Assembly: GCF_014192015.1 (NCBI RefSeq)
Contig: NZ_JACHXJ010000003.1
Span: forward strand, 62,001-126,000
Direction of reading: 5' to 3'
DNA from: Paenibacillus rhizosphaerae
Lineage (GTDB): Bacteria; Bacillota; Bacilli; Paenibacillales; Paenibacillaceae
Length of the DNA: 64,000 nucleotides
Shown: positions 34,646 through 44,247 of the stretch, in pieces
Layout of the letters: each line of letters starts with the position of its first letter
Position numbering within the stretch: position 1 is the stretch's first letter
The notes under the pieces: generated by a model
Told to the model about the DNA's origin: nothing
Seen by the model: the letters and a program-made list of their open reading frames with translations, nothing else
Database searches by the model: none
Position numbers and translations under genes: made by a program

Positions 34646-36386
34646 CCCCGTTCTCCTCCCTGATCTTGATTCGAATGGCGGCCTGAAGTCCGCCCAGGCT
34701 GCTTCTGGACAAAAATAGTCCGCTGCCTTCTCCGTAAGTAAGCAGAATCCGCCGATGGATGTTGATCATCCCGGTCATTTCGTGGGATTCGGCTGGGCTT
34801 GATACCCGATGCTGGAGGGCTTCGAGCCCGGCATCGTCGATACTGACCCCATTATCTTCCACCTTGATGAGACATTCGGGGCCGGTATGCTCAAACGTGA
34901 CGCGGAGAAATCCTTCGTTCGGCATGCTCTCCAGGCTGTGCTCATAGGCATTTTCGATCAACGGTTGGACGATCAGTCTCGGCACCTTGGTACGCTGCAT
35001 GTCCGCCGGCAATTCGTCGAACTGGACACGGATACGCCTGGAAAAGCGGAGCTGCTGGATTTCCGTATACATTCTGGCATGCTTGATTTCTTCCGACAGC
35101 GTGACATGGTCTTCGCCATTGCGGGCGATGAACCGGTAATACTCGCCGAGCATGATCGTGAACAGCTCGATCCGGTCCGTATCGCCCGTCTTTGCCAGCG
35201 AGTTCAGGATAAAGAAGCTGTTATACAGGAAATGCGGTTTGATTTGCGACTGCAGCTGCTTCAATTCCGCCTTCTGCATCATCAATTTCTGTTTGAAATC
35301 TTGATCGATCAAGGTCTGCAGCTTGACAAGCATCTGATTAAACCGGTCATACAGATAGCCGAATTCATCCTTTTGCTCATGCTGGATCGGAATATCGAGG
35401 GTCCCGTCCTCCATCCTTCGAAAGCTTTGGACGAGTGAGAGCAGCGGACGGTGAACGTAACGGTAAGTGGACAAGGCATAAACGATGATGGCGAAAACCG
35501 ATGTTACCGCAAATACCCATGCCCATAGATTAAATTTGATCAGCGGTCTCTTGACCGTACCCTCCGGTAAGTATGAAACGATGGAGAGACCCAGCTTGTC
35601 GGAATTGGCGATATTGAAATGGTACTCCATTTTCCCGATGTCGAGCAGTACCGTACTGTCGTTCAAGCCCTTATTCGTTTTTATAAAATCATCCAGCAGT
35701 CCCGGCGGCGTGCCGGTGCTGGACAATGTGAATCCAGCTCTCTCCGCAATCAGAATCGAGCCGCTGCCTGGATATACGCCAAGCGGTTTCAATGAGTCCT
35801 TCAGCTTGTCATTATCCAATTCGATTTGAACGAGATACAGCGGGTCATCCGCATTTTTCCCGCCAAACTTCGAGGCGGTAAGCTGAAGCGAGTCCCCCTG
35901 CCGCATCAGCCGGGCGCCGCTCCGTTCTCCGATGGAGCGTATTTCATCATATCTTTGCCGGTCCAGCGTACGGACGGCGTTGCTGGCCGAAATCGTTTTG
36001 CCGATCGAAAGGATATGGACATAAATATCTTTAATATACGGGCTGCTGTTTTTTATGGAAGTGAGACGGTGGAGCAAATAATTCACGCTGGACCTTTTCT
36101 CGGCGCTGTCCATCATCTCCCACGTGACGGCGATTTTATGGAGCTCACTTTCCTGCAAAATATCGAACTGCTGAATTTCAAGCCATTCGATCTCCCGGTT
36201 CAGTCCATCGAGATAGGACGACAACTGCGCCAGCGAATTTCTTGATATCTCTTCACTTGCGTTTGTATAGCTCCAATTGTACAGGTACACGCCGAGCAGA
36301 ATAATCGGGAGGATCACCACCAGATACATCAGAACGAGCCTGGCCAGAATGGTATGACGCAATGAATTCACAGGAATCCTAATCAA
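34623..36386 (-). CDS. Sensor histidine kinase, YesM type
   Basis: The kinase has 587 residues. TM1 is at about 15-37, followed by an extracellular sensor (about 40-285) and TM2 at about 288-307. A HAMP domain follows (about 310-362). The His_kinase domain has the phospho-acceptor H385 in QIKPHFLYNS, and a HATPase has N-box LIENAYEHSLE and G-box VEDNGVSI. It is paired with the regulator at 33014-34645 by overlap. It follows the LplA-like binding protein by 18 bases; this gene trio suggests that the binding protein presents ligand to the kinase or to a transporter elsewhere. Confidence 0.93.
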   Translation of the reverse strand: MIRIPVNSLRHTILARLVLMYLVVILPIILLGVYLYNWSYTNASEEISRNSLAQLSSYLDGLNREIEWLEIQQFDILQESELHKIAVTWEMMDSAEKRSSVNYLLHRLTSIKNSSPYIKDIYVHILSIGKTISASNAVRTLDRQRYDEIRSIGERSGARLMRQGDSLQLTASKFGGKNADDPLYLVQIELDNDKLKDSLKPLGVYPGSGSILIAERAGFTLSSTGTPPGLLDDFIKTNKGLNDSTVLLDIGKMEYHFNIANSDKLGLSIVSYLPEGTVKRPLIKFNLWAWVFAVTSVFAIIVYALSTYRYVHRPLLSLVQSFRRMEDGTLDIPIQHEQKDEFGYLYDRFNQMLVKLQTLIDQDFKQKLMMQKAELKQLQSQIKPHFLYNSFFILNSLAKTGDTDRIELFTIMLGEYYRFIARNGEDHVTLSEEIKHARMYTEIQQLRFSRRIRVQFDELPADMQRTKVPRLIVQPLIENAYEHSLESMPNEGFLRVTFEHTGPECLIKVEDNGVSIDDAGLEALQHRVSSPAESHEMTGMINIHRRILLTYGEGSGLFLSRSSLGGLQAAIRIKIREENGDVQTADR

Positions 36387-36404
36387 ATCAACGCCTCCGA
36401 TGCA

Positions 36405-38084
36405 CTAATCTTTCTGTTTGTCCGAATACCATTCATTGACTTCGGCCGTCATTTTGTCACCGCCCAGACGATGCCACTCCTCGACGAAACGGTCAAATTC
36501 TTCGATGGGATGCCCAAGTATAATGTTGGTGAACGTATCCAATGTCAGGGAGTCGAGAATCGATTGTTTTTCGATCATCGTATCGGTTGGCGCCCCCACA
36601 AAGCTCTCATACAATAACTGATTGTTCCTTTTATACCGGTCAAGGATGGAAAATGCTCCCGACGGGCCATAGGTTCGCTCCCAGCCCCAGCCGGACGGAT
36701 CGTGTCGGGTCAGATAAGCCTCGATGTTTTTTTGAATCGCCCTTGCCTCATCCTTCAGCACAGAAGGGTTACCGGTTCGCCGGGCCTCTTCAATTTGGTA
36801 ATAGGCGTCCAGATTCTTCAGCGCAGGATAGGGAGTAACGGGAGAAAGCTGCCATGCCGGATAAGGGGTGCTGTAATAGGTTTCATACTCGGCCGTCGCT
36901 CCCCAGTTCTTTTCGAGATGCAGATTGAACAACTTGATAATGGCCTCTGGATGCGGGACTCCCTTGCGGACGGCAAGAAATTGATGGGTAGCGAAGCGGA
37001 GAGGCACTTTCGCCTCTTTGCCCGTAGCCGATACGATGGGAAAGGCCTGCCACCTTGCATCCGGATCCTGCTCATGATTTCCCTGCACGACAAAAGATCC
37101 CCACTGTTCGCCGTACATCATGCCGTATGTACCTGCGGTAAGCTGTTCTTTGACCTTGATGCCGTCTTTAAACATAAATTCCTCGTCGATTTGGCCGTTC
37201 CGATACATATCCTGAAGAACCTTCAGTGCGGTCTTGACTTCAGGTTGAACAGCTCCGAATACGAGCTTGCCGGATGGATCGCGAATCCATATATTGGGGA
37301 AGGCGTCGTAACCTGCCATAAATGCCGACAAGCCCATCACGGGATCCCACAAATATTGGGTCACCGGGAGCCCCATCGTATCTTTTTTTCCGTTACGGTC
37401 GGGGTCATTCTCTGTAAACGCTTTCGAAATGTTCAGGACGTCTTTCATCGTATGCGGCGGCTGTAAGCCGAGGCGATTCAGCCAATCGGTCCGGATCCAA
37501 ATATATTGTGCTCCCTCGATCGATGCGCTTGTCTCGGGAATCCCCATCAATTTGCCATCCACCGTGGCCGCTTCGAACGGCCCGGTCCCCTCCTGGCTCA
37601 AAATCTCCTTCGTAAACGGCGCCGCATATTTTTCATAGGCTTCGGTCAAATCCTGAATCAGGCCTGCATTGCTCAGCTGCCGCAGCTGCTCCGCATCGAC
37701 TCTCACGACATCAGGCAGGTTTCCCGAGGCAAGCGCCACGCCCAGCTTCTGATTATAGAGGGTGCCTTTTGCCGTCCAATCGTATTTGATTTGGATGCCC
37801 AGAACTTGTTCATACAAGCGGGTCCATCGGTTATCTCCTAGGGTTTCTCCCGGGAACGCTTTGATCAGGTTGTCCAGATCATCGCTCGTCTCCCGCACGA
37901 AAGTGAGCTCAATCGGGGGATCATACTTCTCCAGGCCGGGTTCCGTGTAGATGTACTGACCATCGGTCTTCCCGGTTACCTCCTTGCCGTCAGACACCCC
38001 GACCCGTTCGCACGACGCCAGCATGGACAAGGGCATTGTGACCGTCAGGATTAGACCAACCACACTCCATTTGGGAATACGCAA
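36405..38084 (-). CDS. Extracellular solute-binding lipoprotein, LplA type, linked to YesMN
   Basis: No ATG suits the N-terminus. The TTG at 38084 starts a good lipoprotein signal (lipobox LASC, C25), with a weak GGGG Shine-Dalgarno; an upstream in-frame TTG at 38159 would place 25 extra residues before the signal. The mature protein (to about 559 residues) is a family-1 solute-binding fold with the Asp-rich ENDPDRNGKKDTMGLPVTQ at about 245-263. Permease genes are not adjacent, so it either supplies a distant LplBC pair or serves the kinase encoded 18 bases downstream. A cre-like sequence lies at 38201-38215. Confidence 0.85.
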   Translation of the reverse strand: MRIPKWSVVGLILTVTMPLSMLASCERVGVSDGKEVTGKTDGQYIYTEPGLEKYDPPIELTFVRETSDDLDNLIKAFPGETLGDNRWTRLYEQVLGIQIKYDWTAKGTLYNQKLGVALASGNLPDVVRVDAEQLRQLSNAGLIQDLTEAYEKYAAPFTKEILSQEGTGPFEAATVDGKLMGIPETSASIEGAQYIWIRTDWLNRLGLQPPHTMKDVLNISKAFTENDPDRNGKKDTMGLPVTQYLWDPVMGLSAFMAGYDAFPNIWIRDPSGKLVFGAVQPEVKTALKVLQDMYRNGQIDEEFMFKDGIKVKEQLTAGTYGMMYGEQWGSFVVQGNHEQDPDARWQAFPIVSATGKEAKVPLRFATHQFLAVRKGVPHPEAIIKLFNLHLEKNWGATAEYETYYSTPYPAWQLSPVTPYPALKNLDAYYQIEEARRTGNPSVLKDEARAIQKNIEAYLTRHDPSGWGWERTYGPSGAFSILDRYKRNNQLLYESFVGAPTDTMIEKQSILDSLTLDTFTNIILGHPIEEFDRFVEEWHRLGGDKMTAEVNEWYSDKQKD

Positions 38085-38200
38085 TGCGGCAACCCCATTT
38101 CGATTAGATTGATTAAAGCGTATCAAGACTATTATCTTGATGGCGTACTTACAAAACAACTCGCATCTTTTTACTTGCTCACCCGTTTTTTACTTTTTTA

Positions 38201-38215
38201 ATGTAAGCGCAAACG
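38201..38215. promoter_or_regulatory. cre-like CcpA site
   Basis: ATGTAAGCGCAAACG fits 14 of 15 positions of WTGNAANCGNWNNCW. It sits in the 322-base divergent region (38085-38406) between the binding protein and an AraC gene. Apart from this site and AT-rich promoter-like sequence, that region shows no gene. Confidence 0.45.
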
Positions 38216-38406
38216 TTTTCTCTATTATTTTAAATCGTTTTTATCATCCCTCCTATTCATAAACTAAAGAAATACCCCCGATAAATGTAGGACTTTGCGT
38301 CAGTCAATTCCACTTCATTTCTTGCTCGGCCAGCAGCTTCTTGATTGCATTCTTAAATGAGACCATATAATCATGATATTCTCTTGAAAATTCCGGAGCG
38401 AAATCT

Positions 38407-39225
38407 ATGATTAGCTTAAAGGAGGCGGTGTACTTGGATATTGAACATCATCCTCATCTTGTCCCGAATATCTTTCTGTTCGTCGACCGTAGATGCTTTC
38501 CCGAGTGGACGATCCAAAAAGCGAAAATCGGCTTCCACGATCTAACGTTTGTGGTTGAAGGCATGGCGAATTACTATATTAATGGAGAGAAATTCACGGC
38601 GGAAGCAGGCGACATGATCTACGTCCCCGGGGGAAGCATCAGGGAAGCCCATACGTTCAAAGAGTCCCTCATGCATTCGTATCCGTTCAACTTTTTTTGG
38701 GCCGAACCGCATAATCATATTCATCTTCCGTTTAAAGGCGTCACCAAGAACGTGATCACCAAGGAGATTCTGGGGTATATTCGTGAATTCAGCCATGTAT
38801 GGATGAGCAAGCAGCCGTTTTACCACATCCAAGCACGCGCTTTGTTCGAACTGATCCTCCACCGCCTGCTCACCAACGATTACCGGAAAGCTCCCATGCC
38901 GATCGATCCGCGGATCAAGAAATTAACCGAATATATTTCAGAGCATTACTCGGAGAATCTCTCGATCGCTGAATTGGCGGAATGGCTGCATCTGAGCCCC
39001 GTCTATTTGGGCAGGTTATTTAAGCAGAATACCGGTACGACGATCAAGGAGTATATCAAACGCATTCGCATCAACAACGCCGAAATGATGCTGTCTTCCG
39101 GTGACTTTACCGTGAAGACCGCGGCGGAAATGTGCGGGATTGACGATATTTACTATTTCAGCAAGCTGTTCAAGGAAATGAAGGGCTATCCTCCATCTGC
39201 TGCCAGGAAGCGCAAGCGGGGCTGA
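38407..39225 (+). CDS. AraC family transcriptional regulator
   Basis: A 272-residue regulator with a cupin-like sensor (about 35-120; GMANYYINGEKFTAEAGDMIYVPGG) and a C-terminal double HTH (about 170-268). The start is ambiguous. The ATG at 38407 has GGAG 8 bases upstream, but a TTG at 38434 has a stronger AAAGGAGG 8 bases upstream and would remove nine residues. It is divergent from the LplA-like protein and convergent with the orphan binding protein at 39287. Either could be its target. Confidence 0.88.
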   Translation: MISLKEAVYLDIEHHPHLVPNIFLFVDRRCFPEWTIQKAKIGFHDLTFVVEGMANYYINGEKFTAEAGDMIYVPGGSIREAHTFKESLMHSYPFNFFWAEPHNHIHLPFKGVTKNVITKEILGYIREFSHVWMSKQPFYHIQARALFELILHRLLTNDYRKAPMPIDPRIKKLTEYISEHYSENLSIAELAEWLHLSPVYLGRLFKQNTGTTIKEYIKRIRINNAEMMLSSGDFTVKTAAEMCGIDDIYYFSKLFKEMKGYPPSAARKRKRG

Positions 39226-39247
39226 AGGTCCTCCTAGAATATAAGGA

Positions 39248-39279
39248 GTCCCCACTTCGGATATTTTCTTCGTGGGGAC
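39248..39279. terminator. Hairpin between convergent genes
   Basis: GTCCCCAC and GTGGGGAC pair perfectly around a 16-base loop between the AraC stop (39225) and the binding-protein stop (39287). A clear U-run is missing on either side, so termination is likely but not certain. Confidence 0.5.
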
Positions 39280-39286
39280 GGTACCG

Positions 39287-40660
39287 CTACTTTTTCCAAA
39301 CTTCATCAATCGAAGCCTGGAATGGCTCTTTGTATGTTCCAATGACCGTGGAAACGGAATTTCCGTCAAGTATGTCTCCGACTAGCTCATAGTAAGGCAT
39401 GGAAGGATACCCGTCTTTGCCATCGACAACGTTGATGCTTTCCCCTGCCATTTTTGCGTTGTTGATGTCGTCTTCGTTCTTGAATAACGTTTCGAGCGAA
39501 GCTTGTTTCGGGTAGTCGTAGATGGACTCGATATCGTTGATTTTTTCATAAATGTAAACCAATTGCTCGGGATGTTCGACCGCCTTCGGGATCGTCAAGT
39601 AATTCGGAATCGTAAGATGGGAGTGGTACTCTGTAGCGCTGGGCCCTTTAGGGAAGGGCAGAAAACCAATATCCAAATCGGGCATATCCTTTTTGAATCC
39701 GTCCATCTCATAATCGCTCCCGGCATACATCAGCGTGTTCCCTTGCCGGAAAAATTGGCCGGGTTCGGTCCAATCACCGCCCTCGGTAGGCCTGGCGATG
39801 TTTTCCGTTGCGAGCCGGGATATGAAGTTCAAGGTTTCTTTCGTTTTGGGATCCTCCAGATTTTGCTGATCTCCCGAAACGAGATTTGCGCCGTTGGCCG
39901 CCAAAGCCTGAACTAAAATCGAAGCGGAAGCGAGCCCCCATGTGTCCAGCTTACCGTCATTATTCGTGTCTTTGTTCGCCTCTTTAGCAGCTTGGATGAA
40001 GGTCTCCCAATTCCAGTCGTCTTCGTTCACGTATTCCTGCAGCGGCTTGAGGCCCAGTTTCCCCAGCAAGGTTCGATTATAAAAAATACCTGATGAAGCA
40101 CCGTTGATGCCTGCCCTGAACCCGTAGCCCCTGCCCTCAAACTGCGAATAATCGTTCGTGTACTGCTGAATAAACACGTTCTGATTTTTCGTGTACTCAT
40201 CAACCGGCGAGAATAAATCCTGCTTCACGAGCGTTGGAATCATCCAAGGTCTGGCCATCCGGATGATGTCGCCGAGCGGCTCTCCCGCTAACAGGGATGA
40301 CGTCACTTTATTCACGTACTCGCCATAGTCAATCATGACGTATTCCATTTTAAAGTTATGCTTCTTCATGAGTTCGTCCAGGTTCTGCTTCTTTTTAATA
40401 TTGTCCGGATTATCTTCCTTGATCGATTCGTCATACCAGGACACCCATTTGATCGTCCGTCCACCCATATCGAAATTCATTTCCGAAGTACCGCTCTCTT
40501 CGTTTTCGTCCGGCTTTGCGGGTGCATTCGCGCTTTCCTCAGCGGCATTTCCGCCGCTGGAACCCGGGTCGGCAGCGCCTCCTCCTGAGCCGCTGCTGCA
40601 AGAGGCCATCAGGATCAGAATCAAACACCAAACCAGCACCATTGACTTACGCTTTCTCAT
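39287..40660 (-). CDS. Orphan extracellular sugar-binding lipoprotein, paralogue of 20228-21622
   Basis: The ATG at 40660 (AAGGGGGG upstream) gives 457 residues with lipobox MASC (C21). A Gly/Ser/Glu linker and a family-1 solute-binding domain follow. Long stretches match the protein at 20228-21622, for example EGGDWTEPGQFFRQGNTLMY and NKDTNNDGKLDTWGLA. No permease gene is adjacent; it is transcribed alone. It may deliver a different ligand to the same permeases encoded at 8.8-17 kb (inference). A cre-like site at 40695 lies 35 bases upstream. Confidence 0.88.
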   Translation of the reverse strand: MRKRKSMVLVWCLILILMASCSSGSGGGAADPGSSGGNAAEESANAPAKPDENEESGTSEMNFDMGGRTIKWVSWYDESIKEDNPDNIKKKQNLDELMKKHNFKMEYVMIDYGEYVNKVTSSLLAGEPLGDIIRMARPWMIPTLVKQDLFSPVDEYTKNQNVFIQQYTNDYSQFEGRGYGFRAGINGASSGIFYNRTLLGKLGLKPLQEYVNEDDWNWETFIQAAKEANKDTNNDGKLDTWGLASASILVQALAANGANLVSGDQQNLEDPKTKETLNFISRLATENIARPTEGGDWTEPGQFFRQGNTLMYAGSDYEMDGFKKDMPDLDIGFLPFPKGPSATEYHSHLTIPNYLTIPKAVEHPEQLVYIYEKINDIESIYDYPKQASLETLFKNEDDINNAKMAGESINVVDGKDGYPSMPYYELVGDILDGNSVSTVIGTYKEPFQASIDEVWKK

Positions 40661-40694
40661 AAATACCCCCCTTTGGATATCGCTGCACCTCAAA

Positions 40695-40709
40695 ATACAG
40701 CGCTTTCAA
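40695..40709. promoter_or_regulatory. cre-like CcpA site
   Basis: On the reverse strand TTGAAAGCGCTGTAT fits 14 of 15 positions of the CcpA consensus. It lies 35 bases before the orphan binding-protein start. The surrounding non-coding stretch 40661-41014 also contains a terminator at 40961-40998 and shows no gene. Confidence 0.5.
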
Positions 40710-40960
40710 AAAAATGAGCTTGCACACGCATGCCTCCGTGATAACCGAAAGAATCGGTTTTCGATGCCGGTGGTTCCTGATGAACGGCAAGCACACGGAT
40801 CATGTTAAATGGATTTCCGGCAAACGGCCATAGATAATCTAAATGGCATTTGTAAGTTTTAAACATCATTTCGGATTTTCAAAAATCCAGGTATATTTCC
40901 AATTTCCGCATTAGCAACCTCCCTTAACCTGAACTGCTGTAACAAATGGAATATGCGCTC

Positions 40961-40998
40961 AAAAAAAAGAAACCTATCCGTAAAGGAGAGGCTTCTTC
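40961..40998 (-). terminator. Rho-independent terminator of the esterase operon
   Basis: Read leftward, AAGCCTCTCC pairs with GGATAGGTTT (one mismatch and one G-U) around TTTAC, followed by eight U. It lies just beyond the CE1-type esterase stop at 41015. Confidence 0.8.
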
Positions 40999-41014
40999 TT
41001 CTTGATCCATGATG

Positions 41015-41785
41015 CTAAACCCGAAACAGCAGCTGCGAGAAATGATACAGATCGTTTTTCCAAACCGGCCAATCATGTCCGCCGCTTTCCTCGTACCAGA
41101 CATGAGGAACGCCGTGCTTTGACAAATACGAGTGCGTCCGGTCACTGATATGCTTCAAGTCATCCCGGTCTCCGCAGGAAAGCCAGAGCAGTCTGAGCAG
41201 ATTTGCTGCCTCTTCAGGATTCGGTACGAGCAGCTCGGGGACCTGGGTATTCGGCGCCGGAGAAAAGGCTCCTATCCAGGCAAAGCGGTCGAGATGATTC
41301 AAGCCGATATTCAGTGCCTGCCCACCGCCCATGGACAACCCGGCGATACCACAGTTCTCTCTGCCCGTTAATACCGGGTATTTAGACTCAATGAAAGGAA
41401 TCAGATCATGAAGCAAATCGACCTCGAAAGTCTCGAAGGCTTTCACCTTGTCGGGATCGAATATGTTTCCTTCCGCCCTGTCGTTTGGCATCGCGCGGCC
41501 ATTAGGGAGTACGACGATCATCGGCTCGAGCTTGCTGTCGGCATAAAGATTATCGAGCACGACCTGTATATTGCCGTGATTCTTCCATTCGGCTTCATCC
41601 CCGCCTATTCCGTGCAGGAGAAAGAGCACGTTATACTTTTGACGTTCTGAGTAACCGGGCGGGGTATAAATGAACGTTGTGCGGTCACAGCCGACGGTTT
41701 CCGAAAAATATTTCAGCGTTTCGATTTGTCCGTGGCTGATGTCCTCCCTATATTGGTCAAAGCCGGTTGGCGCTGTTTCTATCAA
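41015..41785 (-). CDS. Esterase D/CE1-type esterase (probable feruloyl or acetyl xylan esterase)
   Basis: A 256-residue alpha/beta hydrolase with HGIGGDE oxyanion region (about 58-64), nucleophile S151 in GLSMGGG, acid about D206 (SCGDRDD) and base H237 (SGGHDWPVW). There is no signal peptide. The start is TTG at 41785 with GGGGAGGAG upstream. It is 61 bases behind an SGNH esterase gene, and both face the AraC gene at 43465. Members of this family cut feruloyl or acetyl groups from xylo-oligosaccharides. Here the substrates would be imported ones. Specificity is inferred from context. Confidence 0.88.
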   Translation of the reverse strand: MIETAPTGFDQYREDISHGQIETLKYFSETVGCDRTTFIYTPPGYSERQKYNVLFLLHGIGGDEAEWKNHGNIQVVLDNLYADSKLEPMIVVLPNGRAMPNDRAEGNIFDPDKVKAFETFEVDLLHDLIPFIESKYPVLTGRENCGIAGLSMGGGQALNIGLNHLDRFAWIGAFSPAPNTQVPELLVPNPEEAANLLRLLWLSCGDRDDLKHISDRTHSYLSKHGVPHVWYEESGGHDWPVWKNDLYHFSQLLFRV

Positions 41786-41846
41786 TTTCTTTCTCCTCCC
41801 CTGTTATATGTTCTCTTGATTAAATCTCAATGGGTAAAAACTAGCT

Positions 41847-43145
41847 TTACAGCACATAACCAAACCCCAGAATAGTAAACCGTTTATGTTCGCTGCCCGC
41901 GGCCATGCGGATCTCCACGGTATGCTCCCCTGATTCCGCCTCATCGTACAAAATAACCGCACTGCCGTGCGTCCAGTTCACTTCATGCGGGTCAGCGGTC
42001 AGCTTGTGCTTTCCGTCCACCCGAATCTCCGCGGATCCGAAATCGCCGCTTCCCGAGTCTTTGAATACGAGAATGAGGCGCTTGCTCCTGATGGTCATTA
42101 TAAAATTGCCCTCTCCCGATCCGGCTGTATGCATCCAGTTATGGGGAAATTGGGGCGTGCCGTAATCGTGATCGTCCATTTCCGCGAGCTGCAGATCGGT
42201 ATCGGTCTCCCGAAAACCACCGGTATCGATCTTAGCGATCCCCTCACCGTTCTGGCGATCCAGCAGCCGGGTGCGGACGTAATCGTTGCCGATCAACGGC
42301 GGCTTGTCGGTCAGGACATCTTCCTCATCAGGAGCAGACCGGTCCGTGACTTCGAACAGCCAGTCCAGGCAATCCGCCATGATCTGATGGCCGCTATTCG
42401 TCGGATGATAGATATCATAGAAAAACTGCCTTTTGGAGATGACGCCTCCTTGATCCCTGGCCAAACCGAACTGATCCACGATGGCATCCTTTATGCTGAC
42501 CATGGGAAGGTCGTAATGCCACCCGACCGGAGCCAGCCGGTCCTGAAGATTCCAGTCGTTCAAGAACACGCTGAACAGCAGGATCACCGCAGGCTGGCTA
42601 TCGCCGCCAAGCGCCTTGAGCACCAAACTTTCATAGCCATTGCCCCGCGTCTCGTCGCCGGCGTCATTGACGGCAAACTCCACGACCACGATATCCGGAT
42701 TCTCCTTGCCATCCCGGAGAACATCCCGATCGTAACGTACGATCCCCAGCTCCGATGGCGTGCCGCCTACTCCCGCTTTGATCAGACGGATCGAACTGCC
42801 TTCGGAGGAGGCGAACCGATTCCTGAAAAGATCGTACGACCTGTAGGCATAACAATTGGCAGGAAGCGGGGCAGCCCCGGCGCCATGGGTAATGGAGCCG
42901 CCGATGTAGGCGATGGTGACCGGCTCGCCTCTCTCCGCTTTGTCGATAGCCGCTTTCAATCTCTTATTGTTACCCCGATTCAAAAGAGATTTGGCGATCA
43001 TGTTACGATAGGAGGGCCCCTCAAAGTCAACCGGAGGATCGGTCATGTCTTCGGCAGCTTGATCACCTTCATGCAAGTCAACAGGATCCTGCGGTGCCGC
43101 AGGGCCGCAAGGTTCATTCGTGGAAGCAGCTGGATGGTCCGTCAT
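41847..43145 (-). CDS. SGNH/GDSL-family carbohydrate esterase
   Basis: The ATG at 43145 (GAGGGG upstream) gives 432 residues; an in-frame ATG at 43199 would add 18 residues without a Shine-Dalgarno. After a low-complexity N-terminus (about 1-45) comes the SGNH core: block I IGGSITHGAG (S84), block III EFAVNDAGD (N160) and block V YDIYHPTNSGH (D244, H247). A C-terminal beta-sandwich (about 310-432) follows. No signal peptide is found. Probable deacetylation of xylo-oligosaccharides, in a pair with the CE1-type esterase downstream. Confidence 0.87.
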   Translation of the reverse strand: MTDHPAASTNEPCGPAAPQDPVDLHEGDQAAEDMTDPPVDFEGPSYRNMIAKSLLNRGNNKRLKAAIDKAERGEPVTIAYIGGSITHGAGAAPLPANCYAYRSYDLFRNRFASSEGSSIRLIKAGVGGTPSELGIVRYDRDVLRDGKENPDIVVVEFAVNDAGDETRGNGYESLVLKALGGDSQPAVILLFSVFLNDWNLQDRLAPVGWHYDLPMVSIKDAIVDQFGLARDQGGVISKRQFFYDIYHPTNSGHQIMADCLDWLFEVTDRSAPDEEDVLTDKPPLIGNDYVRTRLLDRQNGEGIAKIDTGGFRETDTDLQLAEMDDHDYGTPQFPHNWMHTAGSGEGNFIMTIRSKRLILVFKDSGSGDFGSAEIRVDGKHKLTADPHEVNWTHGSAVILYDEAESGEHTVEIRMAAGSEHKRFTILGFGYVL

Positions 43146-43425
43146 GGAAATCCCCTCTTCTTTGTTATTAGGAGCAACATGATCGTTTTGATTTATCAAA
43201 CTCTATTATCCCTGCAACGGACGGATCAACTCAATCCGCATCTCTTTACATACCCACCCGATGTTTACGGCCTAAGGGGAAGAATTCCTACCCGATTTCC
43301 GGTCTGATGCAGTTTTCTGTAAGCCACAGGTTTCAGGGCCGTCCGCTTCTCGAATTCTCTTGAAAAATGGTGATCGTGCTGTTGCTAAGGTAGAACTCAT
43401 AGGGTTTCGTTCATGTTTTCCTCGT

Positions 43426-43431
43426 TATAAT
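43426..43431 (+). promoter_or_regulatory. Candidate -10 element of AraC regulator gene
   Basis: A perfect TATAAT lies 34 bases before the ATG at 43465; a good -35 is not visible 16-18 bases upstream, which fits activator dependence. The 319-base divergent region 43146-43464 holds no gene apart from promoter sequence. Confidence 0.4.
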
Positions 43432-43464
43432 ATAGTAGAGATATCATTCCAAGGAGGGGTAAAG

Positions 43465-44229
43465 ATGGCCCATATTCATTTTGTTGATTGCAACACGACG
43501 CACGCAAGCAATTTTGTTATCGACGTTCCCATGGGCTGTCACTGGCTCCTTGTCATCACCAAGACTCCGGCGCAGTTCTGGGTCCATGGAGATCTGAAGG
43601 AATACCCTACGCATAGCGTTATTCTCTACCGTCCGCAGCAGAAGGTTTATTACCGGGCATGCGCCGATCAATTCGTCAATGATTGGATCCGCTTCGAATC
43701 CAATGAACCCTATATTACGGAATCGCCGCTGCCCTCCGGAGTTCCATTTTCCTTGGATGATCCGGACTACTGCCATAAACTGCTTGAACTGTTATCCATC
43801 GAACACAACTTTCATCGGGATTACAGGGCATCTTCCATCGACTGCTTGCTTCGGACGCTGTTCAACAAGCTGTTGGAATCTTATTTTCATGAACCGATTA
43901 CGCCTCAGTACTATAACTTATTGAAGCTTCGAACCGCGATCCAGAACGATCCGGGCGATTACTGGACGATTGCAAAAATGGCGGATTACCTCGGAATCAG
44001 CCCAGGCTACCTGCAGAGCATCTACAAGAAAACCTTCAGAGTCACCTGCATGGAAGACGTGATCAACAGCCGAATCCGGTTGGCCAAAGAATATTTAATT
44101 CACAGCACCCAAAGCATTGCTGAAGTCGCATCCCGATGCGGATATCAAAATGTGGAGCACTTTTGCAGACAGTTCAAACAGATGACAGGCTATTCGCCAA
44201 GAAAATTCCAGGAGCACGAAATGGCTTGA
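43465..44229 (+). CDS. AraC family regulator, paralogue of 7941-8717
   Basis: The ATG at 43465 has AAGGAGGGG 7-8 bases upstream; a longer frame from 43360 is an unsupported extension. The product (254 residues) has the same unusual sensor domain as the regulator at 7941 (CHWLLVITKTPAQFWVHGDLKEYP) and a double HTH ending CGYQNVEHFCRQFKQMTGYSPRKF. It is divergent from the two esterase genes and convergent with a type B carboxylesterase. It therefore probably controls the acetyl/feruloyl-esterase branch while its paralogue controls the arabinoxylan branch. Confidence 0.9.
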   Translation: MAHIHFVDCNTTHASNFVIDVPMGCHWLLVITKTPAQFWVHGDLKEYPTHSVILYRPQQKVYYRACADQFVNDWIRFESNEPYITESPLPSGVPFSLDDPDYCHKLLELLSIEHNFHRDYRASSIDCLLRTLFNKLLESYFHEPITPQYYNLLKLRTAIQNDPGDYWTIAKMADYLGISPGYLQSIYKKTFRVTCMEDVINSRIRLAKEYLIHSTQSIAEVASRCGYQNVEHFCRQFKQMTGYSPRKFQEHEMA

Positions 44230-44247
44230 GATTCAAGTCACGTCATG

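Noticed and set aside
36405..38159. Start of the LplA-like protein at 38159
   Set aside because: The codon is TTG without Shine-Dalgarno and would put 25 extra residues before the lipoprotein signal; the TTG at 38084 fits better.
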